Assembly: GCF_024518675.1 (NCBI RefSeq)
Contig: NZ_JANIGL010000007.1
Coordinates: 1 to 64,000, forward strand
From: Pseudoalteromonas shioyasakiensis
Lineage (GTDB): Bacteria; Pseudomonadota; Gammaproteobacteria; Enterobacterales; Alteromonadaceae
Direction: 5' to 3'
Length of the DNA stretch: 64,000 nt
Part shown: positions 45,016 through 56,055 of the stretch, one piece after another
Layout of the letters: each line of letters begins with the position of its first letter
How positions within the stretch are numbered: position 1 is the stretch's first letter
Translations under genes and position numbers: made by a program
The notes under the pieces: model-generated
The model's input: the letters and a program-made list of their open reading frames with translations, nothing else
What the model was told of the DNA's origin: nothing
Databases searched by the model: none

Positions 45016-47295
45016 CTAAGGCTGAATAACAATTTGGTGGTTGATAGCTTGTGGTAGCAGTGGCGTTAATTTTGCGTCGACATAATCGCTAAAGCCAGCG
45101 CGATAAAACGGCGAAAGTGGATGACCAGACTGGCCACCTGGAATCGCCATGACAGCATTTTCTAAGTAACCGGGCTGTGCGATAAAACGCTGTGACGCAC
45201 CAAACTTAGGGCCTTGTACCGCGGGCATAAAACTATCACCAAACCCAGGAGCTTTAGGCATATCAAGTAATTTGCTTAGCTGTGGAATTTGCTGTGAAAA
45301 AGGATGCTCAATAACTAATTCATTAACCACGCCCCAGCGCCAGTTTTGCACATCACCACCAAATTCAGCAGTTAAATTTGCTACGGTTTTATCAAACGCA
45401 GTCAGTAATTGTTGTTGCCAACTACTGTATTTAGGGTTTAACCAACTACTAGGCTGCTGTTCTATTAACTGCCAAATTGCAGGCTCTAAATCTCGCTTAA
45501 CATATTTGAGTGAGCCACCTTGTTGCTCGAGCTGAGTTTGCAAAGGGCTAAATACGGTATTTATTACTTCATCTCGAAAACGCCTTACCAAAGTATAGCC
45601 AATGGAATCTGGGCATGCACATGCTTGCCAATCATTTAACAGTGTAAGGTACTGCTGATTAGTCTCAGGGTGTTGGCTTAACTGCTTCAGGAGTAATTTA
45701 TGCCAAGGCTTTAAAAAGCGCGCTTCATTGTCATGTTGCAATGTATTAAAGTCTGCCTCATTAAACTGATCTTGCTCAAATAACCTATCTCGTATTTGCG
45801 TTGAACGCGCGCCCATCGCATAGCCACCGTTGCCAAATCGTAGGTCATCCTGTGCAGATACAACCCTTGAATTACCGGTCCATAAACGCTCACCTGTGGG
45901 GTTTTTACTACTTGGCCTATGCAATTCATTTTGTCGCCAAAGCTCGGAATAATCCGCTTCCGAAATAGCGAGTTCGCTCGGTTTTTTTCGAGCTGGGATC
46001 GCCCCCATACTTTTCCACGCCGCATTGCCAAGCTTATCTACAACCATCAAATTTTGCACCGGAATGCCAACTTGACTTGCCAGACCGAGCGCATCGTCGA
46101 CCGTTTTAGCTTGCTCTAGTTGCAGCAAATTCATGTCTACCGCATAAGGCATATGAGCAACCCAGCTAAGAGCAAACTGCTTACCATTTATGTCTCGCAC
46201 AGGGCCATATTCACTCATGGTCAGTAAATATGGCTCAAAACGCCCATCAGGTAAGGCTATTTGCTCAGTTACTTGCCACGTTTTACTGTTGCTGGTTAAA
46301 GCCACCCAATCAGCGGTATCTAAATAACCATTAGTGAATCCCCAAGCAATATTATTATTAGTCCCAACAACAATAGCTGGCGCGCCAGGAAGAGATACCC
46401 CAGTTACCTGATAAGCATGACCGCCATGCTGATAATTAAATTGCGCACGATACCAAATAACGGGAACGCCCATCGACAAGTGCATATCATCAGATAATAA
46501 ACCGGCACTGTTCGAAGTTAATTTACCCGTTACAGCCCAGTTATTACTTCCTCGCTCTTGGTTGGCTTCAATACGATGATAAGCATAACTATCTTGGGCT
46601 GGTAATTCTGGTATACCCTGTTCATATGCTGGTAGTTGACTGCCATCAAGCGGAGCCTGATATGGGCTAGGTTGTGTTAGAAACTTCACCATATCAATAC
46701 CAAAAATATCGGCAATTTGAATTAGAGCTTGATCTCGCTCAAAAGTGGCTGTTTGTAAGTCCAAGTACATACTGTATATAACCAGTAAGCTGTCTTCGCT
46801 ACGCCAAGGCTTTTGCTGCGCCCCTGTTAATAAGTATTCAAAGCTTGCAAATCCAACTTGTGCTAGCCCTTCATTTACTCCAGCGGCATAACTTTGCAAT
46901 AAGGCTTGGTCTTTTAATGGCAACTGCTCAACAATCGACGCACTGCGCTTACGTAGTTGATGAAAACGCATTTTTTTATCAAGCTCTAACGCAGCCGCAC
47001 CAAATAATTCACTCAGTTCGCCCGCCGCATTACGACGTAATAAGTCCATTTGAAAAAAACGATCTTGACCATGAGCAAAACCTAACCCATAAGCTGCATC
47101 GTTACGATTGCTTGCAGTTATAACAGCTTGGCCTAAGCTGTCTCGTCCAAGCTGCACCTCACTGGATATTGCTTGGCTGCGCCCTTTGCCATCAAGAGCA
47201 GGTAAGCTTAATGACAATACCCCATAAACAATAGCTGTTGCCGCTAAACCTAAAATGAGTACAATTAAAACCAACCACTTGACGAACTTGAGCAT
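45016..47295 (-). CDS. Penicillin acylase-family Ntn hydrolase
   Basis: A 759-residue protein with an N-terminal signal or anchor (about 5-28) and the acylase layout: alpha chain, spacer, and beta chain starting at an Ntn serine in RGSNNWAVTG (S250), where self-cleavage creates the N-terminal nucleophile. Downstream NNIAWGFTNG and the C-terminal GQSGHPLSPFY region are also typical. Family members cut amide side chains from penicillins or acyl-homoserine lactones; substrate cannot be told. Predicted periplasmic. It is monocistronic; the 44863-45015 gap before the next gene shows nothing further. Confidence 0.9.
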   Translation of the reverse strand: MLKFVKWLVLIVLILGLAATAIVYGVLSLSLPALDGKGRSQAISSEVQLGRDSLGQAVITASNRNDAAYGLGFAHGQDRFFQMDLLRRNAAGELSELFGAAALELDKKMRFHQLRKRSASIVEQLPLKDQALLQSYAAGVNEGLAQVGFASFEYLLTGAQQKPWRSEDSLLVIYSMYLDLQTATFERDQALIQIADIFGIDMVKFLTQPSPYQAPLDGSQLPAYEQGIPELPAQDSYAYHRIEANQERGSNNWAVTGKLTSNSAGLLSDDMHLSMGVPVIWYRAQFNYQHGGHAYQVTGVSLPGAPAIVVGTNNNIAWGFTNGYLDTADWVALTSNSKTWQVTEQIALPDGRFEPYLLTMSEYGPVRDINGKQFALSWVAHMPYAVDMNLLQLEQAKTVDDALGLASQVGIPVQNLMVVDKLGNAAWKSMGAIPARKKPSELAISEADYSELWRQNELHRPSSKNPTGERLWTGNSRVVSAQDDLRFGNGGYAMGARSTQIRDRLFEQDQFNEADFNTLQHDNEARFLKPWHKLLLKQLSQHPETNQQYLTLLNDWQACACPDSIGYTLVRRFRDEVINTVFSPLQTQLEQQGGSLKYVKRDLEPAIWQLIEQQPSSWLNPKYSSWQQQLLTAFDKTVANLTAEFGGDVQNWRWGVVNELVIEHPFSQQIPQLSKLLDMPKAPGFGDSFMPAVQGPKFGASQRFIAQPGYLENAVMAIPGGQSGHPLSPFYRAGFSDYVDAKLTPLLPQAINHQIVIQP

Positions 47296-47529
47296 AACTA
47301 AATTCCTTGCCTATTGAGTTTCTCCATAATACTCACAGATTTATGAAAAATTAATGTTATTTTCAGTGAATCTTTTCATTTAAGCACAAATGTTTATTCG
47401 TGTTTTCAATATTATTGAAAATGCTAATAAAGTTCGATGAAAATAGCCCTGTTATTTCGAGTAGGAATTTTTATTTCCGCTAATAATTAGCTATAGTTGA
47501 AGTGCCTTGTTTCAAAAGTAAACGCAAAA

Positions 47530-50500
47530 ATGCCATTGTCACCAACAAAAGATCACACTCAAGTTTCAAAATTTAAGCTGACATTTTGGCTATCACTTTC
47601 CTTTATATTGATAACTAGCGTGGTACTTGATCGCATTAATTATAATCGTGCTAAAGAATCTCATCGATTACTTATTTTATCTGAAGTCAGTACTTATCGA
47701 ACTCAATTAGAATCCATACTAGTATCGAATATTCAACTTGTCCGAGGCCTTGCCGTTGCAGTAGCAGCAGAACCAAATTTAGATCAGGAGCGCTTTTCAC
47801 AAATTGCAGCCCCTTTATTTGCTACCTCTTCAGAGCTGCGTAACATCGGCGGTGCTCCTGATATGGTTATTCGTATGGTGTATCCATTAGCTGGTAACGA
47901 AAAAGCCATCGGACTTAATTTTTTAAAAAATAAAGTGCAACGTGCCGATGCAATAAGAGCCCGCGATAACAATGAAATAGTAATGGCCGGGCCACTCACT
48001 TTAGTTCAAGGTGGTGAAGCCCTGATAGCCAGAGTCCCTGTGTATTTACCACCAAATAACGAATTTTGGGGCTTGTTATCTGTGGTATTAAATCTTGAGA
48101 ATATTTATAAAAATTCAGGTATTCACCAATTAGAAGAAAATTTTGATGTCGCTATACAAGGACAAAACGGACTAGGTATTAACGGCGACTTCTTCTTTGG
48201 TAATGCAGATATCCTCACCCGTAATCCACTACAATTTAATTTAACTTTTCAAGGTGGCGAATGGGAAATTTACGTTGCCCCTAAATCTGCTTGGGCACCA
48301 CCAGCTTCTACTATTTGGCCGCTACGCTTAGCCATTATAACAATCATCGCTTTGCTGGTATGGGCATTTTTATTCTTCTTAAAAATGCTTGGACGACAAC
48401 AACAAAGCGAAAAAATGCTGACTACAATGAGCAGCTTAGCTAAGATTGGCGCATGGTCTTTTCGCCTTGATACGCAAGAAGTTTATTGGTCAGACATGAC
48501 TAAGAAGATATTTAAATATGATCTAGATAAACAACCAGATTGGCCCACTAATTTGAATTACTTCAAAGCAGGGGAAAGTCGTGACACGATTAAAGGACTG
48601 ATTGAACGAGCGATAAAATTTGGTGAAAGTTACGAAGCTGAAATTGAAGTTGTAGACTCGCTGGGTAAATCAATATGGGTACTGGTTCATGGTGAAGCCG
48701 AAATGCGTAATGGCCGCTGCGTAAGAATATTTGGTTCATTACAGAATATTAATACACGTAAACTCATTGAAATAGAAAACAATAAAATAGCTCTTCACAA
48801 TGAAGTATTAGCTTCTTTAACCACAAATAAAGCAATCTTAACCGGGTACCTAAAACAGTCAAAAGACGTTATCACGCACGCAATTTGCCAAGCGCTAAAT
48901 GTGAATCGTGCAAGTATTTGGCTGTTTAATGAGGATAAAACACAGCTGCAAAGTTACGCTTACCATGGTAAAAATGTTGCCGATAGTGCCATTACTGCCT
49001 CATGGCAACAAAATAAACTTGATGACTTTTTTGCCTCCATTGATAATCAAGCGGTAATAAACGCACCAACCGCGCAAAGCAATCCATTAACAAAACCCTT
49101 AGCCGAATTTTATTTATCTCCGTTAGCCATAGAGTCTATGCTTATTGTGACTATCGTAGGCGGCAGTAGCACTATCGGTGTAGTATGCGCTGAGCAGTGT
49201 AATGACGCTCGGGCATGGTCACGCAACGAAGAAAGCTTTTTAATCGCAGTTGCAGCACTGATTGGTAGTTTGCACTCAAGTGAACAGCGCATTGAAACTG
49301 AGCAACAACTTGTCACAGCCAAAGAGTCTGCTGAGCAAGCGGTCGCCGCGAAAAGTGAATTTTTGGCGAGTATGAGCCACGAAATCCGTACGCCGATGAA
49401 CGGCGTACTCGGTATGCTAAATATCGTGCAACAAACACAACTCGATCCACAACAACTACACCATATTCAACTAGCGCAATCCTCTGGACACTCATTACTA
49501 AATATCATTAACGATATTTTAGACTTCTCAAAAATTGAAGCCGGAAAACTCGATATTGAAAATATCGCTTTCAATCTCCCTAAATTACTGGGTGAAGTGG
49601 TTGAGTCATTCGCCTTAAAAGTTGAACAAAATCATACCAAACTGATTTTAGATGCAACTAGAATCAACGTAAATGAGATAGTAAGCGATCCCAATAGAAT
49701 AAGGCAAATCATCAATAACTTATTGGGAAATGCCGTCAAATTCACTAAAGATGGTGAAATTATCGTTATCGCGGATTTAACTGACTCCACCGAAGGGACC
49801 TTTTTAAACTGCTCAATTGTTGATACTGGGATCGGCATAAGTGCTGATAAACAAGCCGCTTTATTTGACTCGTTTACGCAAGCAGATACATCCACTACTC
49901 GACAATACGGTGGCACAGGACTTGGCTTAGCAATCGTGAAACAGTTATGCCACTTAATGGACGGAGAGATAAACGTTACCAGCGTACTTGGTCAAGGTAG
50001 TACCTTTACTTTCTCTGTCAAAGTTAAGCCATTATTGAGTAAAGCCAATGACTTACCTAGCCATTTAATTAAAGATAAAAATATTTTAATTATCGATAAC
50101 TGCCCATTAAATAGTTCGATTGCTGATAAGCAACTTAGCGTATGGGGAGCTAATTCTAATACGCTGAGTGACTACACTTCACTTAACGGCTACCTTCAAG
50201 AAAGTTCAACAGTCATCGATGCTATTTTAATTGATTATGGCTATTTTTTGACTGCAGATATGGATGCTATAAACCAATTCAAAGCATATATAAGCAAGCA
50301 TCAAGTTAAAATAATCCTGATGGCCCCAATGAGTTTCTCACAAGAAAATGCCAAGCTCCCAATAGCTGTTGATTGCATCATTTTCAAACCATTGACTCCC
50401 TCAGATCTATTTGATTCGCTCGCTAATGAAAAATTTATTGAGCAACAGCAAAATAATGCTCACCCGCAAGCGAATATAGCGTTACCGAGCCACAACGTAT

Positions 50501-50889
50501 TAAACACCACAAAAATTTTATTAGTTGAAGATAATAAAGTGAATCAGGTCGTCGCATCAGCCCTATTAAAACAAGCAGGTGTTAACTTTGACATCGCTGA
50601 AAATGGACTAGAAGCCATTGATAAGTTAAAAACTAATACTACATCACCTTATAAACTGGTATTAATGGACTGCCAAATGCCAGAAATGGATGGCTACCAA
50701 GCAACGCAAGCAATTCGCCGAGGAGAAGCGGGCGAAGGTTACCGAAACATCACCATTATAGCGTTAACAGCCAACGCAATGCAGGGTGATAGAGACAAAT
50801 GCTTAGCAGCTGGTATGAGTGATTACTTGACCAAACCATTGGATTTTGATGCGTTAAATCCTAAATTAGAACACTGGCTCAACCAATAA
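47530..50889 (+). CDS. CHASE-PAS-GAF hybrid sensor histidine kinase with two receiver domains
   Basis: About 1119 residues. One transmembrane helix at about 18-36, a periplasmic CHASE-type sensor (about 60-260), and a second helix (about 275-295). Then come PAS (about 310-425), GAF (about 435-590), HisKA ([12 protein letters not shown]617), HATPase_c ([24 protein letters not shown]), a degenerate receiver (about 850-965, LIIDNC, Asp D902) and a full receiver ([14 protein letters not shown]1047). The start is ATG 47530; a TTG at 47497 is in frame, and neither has a strong RBS. Partner unknown. Confidence 0.85.
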   Translation: MPLSPTKDHTQVSKFKLTFWLSLSFILITSVVLDRINYNRAKESHRLLILSEVSTYRTQLESILVSNIQLVRGLAVAVAAEPNLDQERFSQIAAPLFATSSELRNIGGAPDMVIRMVYPLAGNEKAIGLNFLKNKVQRADAIRARDNNEIVMAGPLTLVQGGEALIARVPVYLPPNNEFWGLLSVVLNLENIYKNSGIHQLEENFDVAIQGQNGLGINGDFFFGNADILTRNPLQFNLTFQGGEWEIYVAPKSAWAPPASTIWPLRLAIITIIALLVWAFLFFLKMLGRQQQSEKMLTTMSSLAKIGAWSFRLDTQEVYWSDMTKKIFKYDLDKQPDWPTNLNYFKAGESRDTIKGLIERAIKFGESYEAEIEVVDSLGKSIWVLVHGEAEMRNGRCVRIFGSLQNINTRKLIEIENNKIALHNEVLASLTTNKAILTGYLKQSKDVITHAICQALNVNRASIWLFNEDKTQLQSYAYHGKNVADSAITASWQQNKLDDFFASIDNQAVINAPTAQSNPLTKPLAEFYLSPLAIESMLIVTIVGGSSTIGVVCAEQCNDARAWSRNEESFLIAVAALIGSLHSSEQRIETEQQLVTAKESAEQAVAAKSEFLASMSHEIRTPMNGVLGMLNIVQQTQLDPQQLHHIQLAQSSGHSLLNIINDILDFSKIEAGKLDIENIAFNLPKLLGEVVESFALKVEQNHTKLILDATRINVNEIVSDPNRIRQIINNLLGNAVKFTKDGEIIVIADLTDSTEGTFLNCSIVDTGIGISADKQAALFDSFTQADTSTTRQYGGTGLGLAIVKQLCHLMDGEINVTSVLGQGSTFTFSVKVKPLLSKANDLPSHLIKDKNILIIDNCPLNSSIADKQLSVWGANSNTLSDYTSLNGYLQESSTVIDAILIDYGYFLTADMDAINQFKAYISKHQVKIILMAPMSFSQENAKLPIAVDCIIFKPLTPSDLFDSLANEKFIEQQQNNAHPQANIALPSHNVLNTTKILLVEDNKVNQVVASALLKQAGVNFDIAENGLEAIDKLKTNTTSPYKLVLMDCQMPEMDGYQATQAIRRGEAGEGYRNITIIALTANAMQGDRDKCLAAGMSDYLTKPLDFDALNPKLEHWLNQ

Positions 50890-50906
50890 AAAGAATAAGG
50901 AATGCA

Positions 50907-51536
50907 ATGCAATTAACCGCACACCAGCAGCGTGTCATCGGCTGCTTATTAGAAAAGCAAAGCACAACACCTGAGCATTACCCGCTATCATTAAATAGCC
51001 TCACCAATGCATGTAATCAGAAATCAAATAGAGATCCTGTGCTCTCGCTAACTGAAGCACAAGTTCAAGATACGCTCGATGAATTAATTGCTCAGCGTTT
51101 AGTAACCATAGACGAAGGTCTATCGGGGCGCGTGAGTAAATACGCACATAGGTTTTGTAACACCGAATTTGGCAACTTAAAACTAACTGAGCAGCAACGT
51201 GCAATTATTTGTTTAATGCTGTTACGTGGTGCGCAAACGCCTGGCGAGCTAAGAACAAGAAGCAACCGCTTAGCAGAGTTTAGTAATGTGAGCGAGGTAG
51301 AAACAGCACTCAATGAACTTATTTCGCAACAATATGTTATTAAGCACCCTCGTGAGGCAGGAAAAAGAGAGAGTCGTTATAGTCATTTATTCTCTGATTT
51401 AGCCAGTGAAATAACCACTGAACAAAGTGAAACAGAACAACCACAGCTTAAAAACCAAGAGATGGAGGAGTTACTCGCCGAAATAGACGAGTTAAAAGCC
51501 GAATTACAAAAAATTAAGCAACATTTAGGGCTTTAA
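50907..51536 (+). CDS. yceH: DUF480 family protein YceH
   Basis: A 209-residue protein made of two winged-helix-like repeats (about 1-75, TAHQQRVIGCLLEKQSTTPEHYPLSLN; about 88-165, LTEQQRAIICLMLLRGAQTPGEL), plus a C-terminal coiled coil (about 185-207). It matches E. coli YceH in its N-terminal and repeat sequences. Function unknown; a DNA-binding role is plausible. AAGGA lies 6 nt before the ATG, and the gene starts 17 bp after the hybrid kinase. Confidence 0.9.
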   Translation: MQLTAHQQRVIGCLLEKQSTTPEHYPLSLNSLTNACNQKSNRDPVLSLTEAQVQDTLDELIAQRLVTIDEGLSGRVSKYAHRFCNTEFGNLKLTEQQRAIICLMLLRGAQTPGELRTRSNRLAEFSNVSEVETALNELISQQYVIKHPREAGKRESRYSHLFSDLASEITTEQSETEQPQLKNQEMEELLAEIDELKAELQKIKQHLGL

Positions 51537-51593
51537 ATTAAGCGCTACGAATAACATAATATACCCACACCAGTAAATAATCAGGAGCTCTAA

Positions 51594-52430
51594 ATGCGTG
51601 CCGACATCGTAGCGGAAATGAAAGTCCAGCCAAACATAGATATCAACAATGAAATTAACCGCCGTGTTAGCTTTATCAAAAACCGTCTTGTTGCAGCACA
51701 TTCGCGCTCACTGGTATTAGGTATTAGTGGCGGTGTTGATTCATCCACCTGCGGCCGGTTATGCCAATTAGCAGTTAATCAGTTAAATGAAGAACAAAAC
51801 ACTGAGAAATACCAATTTATAGCTGTTCGCCTACCTTATGGCGTGCAAGCTGATGAAGATGAAGCGCAACTTGCCGTTAACTTTATCCAGCCGAGCAAAC
51901 GCTTAACTGTCAATATAAAACCCGCGGCTGATGGCATGCATGAACAAGCACTTGCGGCCATTGTTGGTTGTGGCGAAACCTTGCCAGAGCAAGCTCAAAT
52001 TGATTTTATTAAAGGCAATGTTAAAGCTCGTCAGCGTATGGTTGCCCAATACGAAATCGCAGGCTTCACCCAAGGTTTAGTTGTCGGCACTGATCATAGT
52101 GCAGAAAACATTACTGGCTTTTACACCAAGTTTGGTGATGGCGCTTGTGATTTAGCCCCTTTATTTGGTTTGTCAAAACGCCAAGTACGAGCGCTTGCTC
52201 AGGAGCTAGGTGCCCCTGACATATTGGTGAACAAGGCACCAACCGCTGATTTGGAATGTGACCGCCCAGGCTTAACCGACGAAGAAGCGCTAGGCCTAAG
52301 CTATGAGCAAATCGATGACTTTTTAGAAGGCAAACCTGTCACTGATGAAGTGAGCGAAAAGCTTATCGCCATATACCAACGTACTCAACATAAGCGCCAA
52401 GCAATCCCAACTATCTATGACGAACTGTAA
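51594..52430 (+). CDS. nadE: Ammonia-dependent NAD+ synthetase
   Basis: A 278-residue enzyme that amidates deamido-NAD with ammonia using ATP, the last step of NAD synthesis. The PP-loop [10 protein letters not shown] (about residue 46), [22 protein letters not shown] and the C-terminal PTADLE region are family features; no glutaminase domain is present. AGGAG precedes the start. The stop overlaps the end of the convergent TauE gene by 16 bp. Confidence 0.96.
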   Translation: MRADIVAEMKVQPNIDINNEINRRVSFIKNRLVAAHSRSLVLGISGGVDSSTCGRLCQLAVNQLNEEQNTEKYQFIAVRLPYGVQADEDEAQLAVNFIQPSKRLTVNIKPAADGMHEQALAAIVGCGETLPEQAQIDFIKGNVKARQRMVAQYEIAGFTQGLVVGTDHSAENITGFYTKFGDGACDLAPLFGLSKRQVRALAQELGAPDILVNKAPTADLECDRPGLTDEEALGLSYEQIDDFLEGKPVTDEVSEKLIAIYQRTQHKRQAIPTIYDEL

Positions 52431-53320
52431 TAGTGTGTTAATTCGTAAAGAGTAAATACCGCCTCAATAGCAATTAATAGCAATAAAAAAGCTATTAATT
52501 GCCCACTTTTCATTTTTGCACACAAATACGCGCCAAGCGGCGCTCCCACAACGACAACAGGTATTGCGGCAAATAAGTAAGCTTCAACTTGTTGACTAAC
52601 CCCATCTAAAAAGTAGTAATTAGTCACACTTGAGGCCACCGAAGTCAGCGCCATTATTAACACTGATGTTGCCGTCGCCTTTTGAATATTAGCGTTGCAG
52701 GCAATAATTAATAAGGCAAAAACTGCGATATCAGCACCAGAACCAACGAGCCCAGACGCTAAACCACCGATAAAGGCAACAACTACAAGCCTGCTATAAT
52801 TAACGCAGATAGTAGCCTCGCTACATAGATGCTGACTCCTATGATATAAACGCCACAGCAAGGTTAATGCAAAACACAATAACAAACAGCTAAACACCCC
52901 TTTAACTGCTAGCCTTGGCAAATACTCAGCGATAAACAGCAAGCTCATACTTGAGCCAGCTATAGCAATAGGTGTAGCTACTAACACCACATTACGGTAA
53001 AACTTAATTCCAGTAAAAATGATAGTTAACGCAGCAGCACTCATGCCAAAACTTTGAATAGCTAAAGAAAAGATTTTAGCCGTTACAGGATCAATCGCGA
53101 GTAACTTGGTCATGACGGGAAAAGCAACCGCGCCTCCGCCTAAAGCCGTTCCACCTGCAACAAACGAGCCTGCGGCCATAGTCACAGCGATACTGATTTG
53201 TGTAATGAAATTACTTAATAGCTGAGTAATACCTTGATTGATCAACAATCCACTGTAAACCATTACAATAAACGTTGCGGGGAATAACCACGGCTTGATT
53301 TTTAAAATTCTTGTAAACAA
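52415..53320 (-). CDS. TauE/SafE-family sulfite/organosulfur permease
   Basis: A 301-residue membrane protein with about eight or nine hydrophobic helices in two repeats, carrying G-rich segments [15 protein letters not shown] and [15 protein letters not shown] that are typical of TauE/SafE. Family members export sulfite or sulfoacetate, or take up organosulfur compounds; direction and substrate are unknown here. The 3' end overlaps nadE on the other strand. Confidence 0.88.
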   Translation of the reverse strand: MFTRILKIKPWLFPATFIVMVYSGLLINQGITQLLSNFITQISIAVTMAAGSFVAGGTALGGGAVAFPVMTKLLAIDPVTAKIFSLAIQSFGMSAAALTIIFTGIKFYRNVVLVATPIAIAGSSMSLLFIAEYLPRLAVKGVFSCLLLCFALTLLWRLYHRSQHLCSEATICVNYSRLVVVAFIGGLASGLVGSGADIAVFALLIIACNANIQKATATSVLIMALTSVASSVTNYYFLDGVSQQVEAYLFAAIPVVVVGAPLGAYLCAKMKSGQLIAFLLLLIAIEAVFTLYELTHYYSSS

Positions 53321-53464
53321 AGAAATGGGCCAACGCGTTATAAACTACACACCTATTATGCTGATAAAAAAATAATCAGCAAAGTGATAATATTTAATAC
53401 ACTGATCGAATAAACCGATTAAGCCGTAAGACACACAATAACCCTACAACACTGAGGGTGAAAT

Positions 53465-53497
53465 AATACTGTAATTTGGTTTATAGTAGACAGTATT
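53465..53497. promoter_or_regulatory. Inverted repeat upstream of folM (possible operator)
   Basis: AATACTGT (53465-53472) and ACAGTATT (53490-53497) are an 8-bp perfect inverted repeat with a 17-bp spacer, ending 34 bp before the folM start. It is a candidate regulator site for the folM-folE-folX operon. The rest of the 53321-53531 gap holds another small repeat (GCTGAT/ATCAGC, 53360-53380) and the divergent TauE promoter region. Confidence 0.35.
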
Positions 53498-53531
53498 AAG
53501 GCAACGCGTTTAGCAGAGAATAACTATATTT

Positions 53532-54251
53532 ATGACATCACCCATTTTAATTACTGGAGCTGGCCAACGAATTGGGCTAGCACTAGCACAGCACTTACTG
53601 CAGACGGGTCAACAACTCATTATCACCTATCGCACTCGTCACAAAGTGATTGATGAATTAGCCGCTCAAGGCGTAACCTGCATAGCTGCAGATTTTAACA
53701 GTACACAAGCAATTAATAAGTTTATTGCAACGCTAAAAAACCATACACAGTCACTAAAAGCCATTATCCATAACGCATCTAGCTGGGATTGTGAGGCTAA
53801 CAACCCTGACTATGCAGACTTGTTCGATAACATGCTACGCATTCATGCCAAAACACCTTATTTAATAAACCTGCAATGTGCTGAGCTATTATTAGCACAC
53901 CAAAGAAGCACACTTAGCCCAGCTGATATTATTCATTTAACTGATTACGTCGTAGAAACAGGAAGCCCGAAACACTTAGCTTATGCCGCAAGTAAAGCTG
54001 CACTTGAAAACCTCACTAAATCATTCTCAGCTAAATTTGCACCGCACATTAAAGTGAACTCGATCGCACCATCGTTAATTATTTTTAATCAACATGATGA
54101 TGCTGCTTACCGTGAAAAAACGCTGAAAAAATCTCTTATGGGGATTGAGCCTGGTTGCCAAGAAATAATTAACAGCGTCGAACTATTACTGAATAGCCAT
54201 TACATCACTGGGCGTTCGATCCCCGTTGATGGTGGCAGACATTTAAAATAA
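53532..54251 (+). CDS. folM: Dihydromonapterin reductase FolM
   Basis: A 239-residue short-chain dehydrogenase that reduces dihydromonapterin to tetrahydromonapterin, and weakly dihydrofolate, with NADPH. N-terminal TGAGQRIG is the cofactor loop, NASSW the structural motif, YAASKAA the catalytic Tyr-Lys pair, and VNSIAPSLI follows. The first Gly region departs from the usual TGxxxGxG, as in E. coli FolM. The operon with folE and folX supports the call. Confidence 0.9.
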   Translation: MTSPILITGAGQRIGLALAQHLLQTGQQLIITYRTRHKVIDELAAQGVTCIAADFNSTQAINKFIATLKNHTQSLKAIIHNASSWDCEANNPDYADLFDNMLRIHAKTPYLINLQCAELLLAHQRSTLSPADIIHLTDYVVETGSPKHLAYAASKAALENLTKSFSAKFAPHIKVNSIAPSLIIFNQHDDAAYREKTLKKSLMGIEPGCQEIINSVELLLNSHYITGRSIPVDGGRHLK

Positions 54252-54274
54252 CGTATTTATAAATTGAGAACTCT

Positions 54275-54829
54275 ATGCACAATGAACTAAAGAATAGCTA
54301 CCAAGAAATTATCAGTGCTGTTGGTGAAGACCCACAACGCGAAGGCTTACTTGATACCCCAAAACGCGCAGCAAAAGCGATGGAGTATTTAACCAAAGGC
54401 TACCGTGAAACCCTAGGTGAAATCACTAATAACGCAGTATTTACGTCGGATGCAGACGATATGGTGTTGATTCAAGATATTGAGCTTTATTCAATGTGTG
54501 AGCACCACCTGCTGCCGTTTGTTGGCCGTTGCCACATTGCCTATATCCCAAATGGTAAAGTATTAGGTTTATCTAAATTTGCGCGTATTGTTGATATGTA
54601 TGCACGACGCTTTCAAATTCAAGAACAATTAACACATCAAATAGCTAAAGCTGTTGAGGAAGTTACAGGGGCTAAAGGTGTGGGTGTTATAGTTGAAGCC
54701 AAGCACATGTGCATGATGATGCGCGGTGTCGAAAAGCAAAACTCAAGCATGCGTACTTCAGTGATGCTAGGTAACTTTAGAGCTGATCCAAAAACTCGTA
54801 ATGAGTTTTTACAATTGATAAAAGGTTAA
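54275..54829 (+). CDS. folE: GTP cyclohydrolase I
   Basis: A 184-residue enzyme making 7,8-dihydroneopterin triphosphate from GTP. Zinc ligands are Cys and His in [12 protein letters not shown] and the later Cys in [23 protein letters not shown] is also typical. It is shorter at the N-terminus than E. coli FolE (222). It lies 23 bp after folM and 3 bp before folX, so this copy probably serves the monapterin branch. Confidence 0.96.
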   Translation: MHNELKNSYQEIISAVGEDPQREGLLDTPKRAAKAMEYLTKGYRETLGEITNNAVFTSDADDMVLIQDIELYSMCEHHLLPFVGRCHIAYIPNGKVLGLSKFARIVDMYARRFQIQEQLTHQIAKAVEEVTGAKGVGVIVEAKHMCMMMRGVEKQNSSMRTSVMLGNFRADPKTRNEFLQLIKG

Positions 54830-54832
54830 TCT

Positions 54833-55189
54833 ATGGCCAATGCGATTATTAATGTCACCAACTTACGGCTGCGAACTTTTATCGGTTTTAACCCCGAAGA
54901 ACGAGAAAAAAAGCAAGATGTAGTGATTAATTTAGAGATCCACTATCCTGCAGAGCAAGCCTGTGAAACCGATGAAGTTGACCAGGCTTTAAACTACAAA
55001 GTGATCACCAAAGAAGTGATAAATATAGTAGAAAACGGGCATTTTTTGCTTTTAGAAAAGCTCGTTGCAGAGATTTTAGCTGCTTGCCATAGCCACAGCA
55101 GTGTACATTATGCAAAAGCACGTGTTGATAAACCCCACGCTTTACGCTTTGCTGACTCTGTATCGCTTACTCTCGACTGGGCTAAATAA
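54833..55189 (+). CDS. folX: Dihydroneopterin triphosphate 2'-epimerase FolX
   Basis: A 118-residue T-fold protein. The N-terminus ITVTNLRLRTFIG-like (INVTNLRLRTFIGFN), LNYKVITKEVI, LLEKLVAE and the C-terminal ALRFADSVSLTLDW resemble E. coli FolX more than the aldolase FolB. FolX epimerises dihydroneopterin triphosphate to the monapterin form. With FolE and FolM it completes a tetrahydromonapterin route. Confidence 0.9.
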   Translation: MANAIINVTNLRLRTFIGFNPEEREKKQDVVINLEIHYPAEQACETDEVDQALNYKVITKEVINIVENGHFLLLEKLVAEILAACHSHSSVHYAKARVDKPHALRFADSVSLTLDWAK

Positions 55190-55616
55190 CCTTATCGATC
55201 CCTATGGCAAAGGCCAGCACCACTAAATAGCGAGCGCCTTTGCCAAGCGCAACTAACCATATGAATGTCCACCAGCGCACCTTAAAAATCCCGCCAACGA
55301 CAGTGAGCGGGTCCCCTATAATAGGCAGCCACGCAAACAATAAACTATACACACCATATTTTTTAAAATGCAGTTGGGCTTTATCAATACTTGCTTGTGA
55401 GACAGGAAACCACTTTCGGTCTTTAAAGCGTATTACTTGCGTACCTAGCCAGTAATTGACACAACTCCCTAACACATTCCCCACGGTGGCAGTTAACCAC
55501 AGCAACCAAAGTAGATAGTCTCCCTGCGTAACCATCGCAGTTAGCACCAGCTCGGAGGAGCTAGGTAATAAGGTCGCTGAAATGAACGCGGTAAAAAATA
55601 AGCTTAAATACGCCAT
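55182..55616 (-). CDS. YqaA-family inner-membrane protein
   Basis: A 144-residue membrane protein of the YqaA branch of the DedA/VTT (SNARE-associated) group, with about four hydrophobic segments. Motifs FISATLLPSSSELVL, TVGNVLGSCVNYWLG and PIIGDPLTVVGGIFKV carry the conserved Gly/Pro/Asp. DedA-family proteins move lipids or keep membrane potential; no specific role is known for YqaA. Its end overlaps folX by 8 bp on the opposite strand. Confidence 0.88.
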   Translation of the reverse strand: MAYLSLFFTAFISATLLPSSSELVLTAMVTQGDYLLWLLWLTATVGNVLGSCVNYWLGTQVIRFKDRKWFPVSQASIDKAQLHFKKYGVYSLLFAWLPIIGDPLTVVGGIFKVRWWTFIWLVALGKGARYLVVLAFAIGIDKVI

Positions 55617-55640
55617 GTTTGCCTATCAGTAGAGCAAAGA

Positions 55641-55667
55641 AAAACCCAGCAATTTGCTGGGTTTTTA
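55641..55667 (-). terminator. Rho-independent terminator of the DUF4870 gene
   Basis: AAAACCCAGCAA and TTGCTGGGTTTTT form a strong hairpin 17 bp past the DUF4870 stop. On the minus strand it ends in T4-C-T3; on the plus strand in T5, so it may act in both directions. Confidence 0.8.
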
Positions 55668-55683
55668 GTGAAAATTGAACGTG

Positions 55684-56055
55684 TTATTTTATCAAATTTA
55701 AACTGATTGGGTAGTTAAACTCTTTGCCGTCATTCGCTTTTATAGCTCCAACCACGACCATAATGAATGAGAATACCGCAACTATAGGTAGTAAAATAAC
55801 GCCAATCGCTACAAACATTAAAATAAAACACACAATATAAGCAATCAGCATGGTTATTTGAAAGTTCAGCGACTTTTTACCATGCTCATTCACAATCGGC
55901 ATTTCATCTTTTTTGATTAACCAAACAATCAATGGGCCAATAATACTGCCCATTGGCACGATAAACCCTGCAAGCGCGCTTAAATGACATAACATTGCCC
56001 ACGTGCGCTGTTCTTTATCTACCACAACTGGTTCAACCTGTTGATTTTCTTCCAT
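55684..56055 (-). CDS. DUF4870-domain small membrane protein
   Basis: A 123-residue protein with three predicted transmembrane helices (about 22-45, 65-85 and 88-108). DUF4870 motifs are RTWAMLCHLSALAGF, GPLIVWLIKKDEMP and NEHGKKSLNFQITM. Function unknown. ATG at 56055 is chosen because AAGGAG lies 6 nt before it; the ATG two codons earlier would abut the Shine-Dalgarno sequence. Confidence 0.88.
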   Translation of the reverse strand: MEENQQVEPVVVDKEQRTWAMLCHLSALAGFIVPMGSIIGPLIVWLIKKDEMPIVNEHGKKSLNFQITMLIAYIVCFILMFVAIGVILLPIVAVFSFIMVVVGAIKANDGKEFNYPISLNLIK

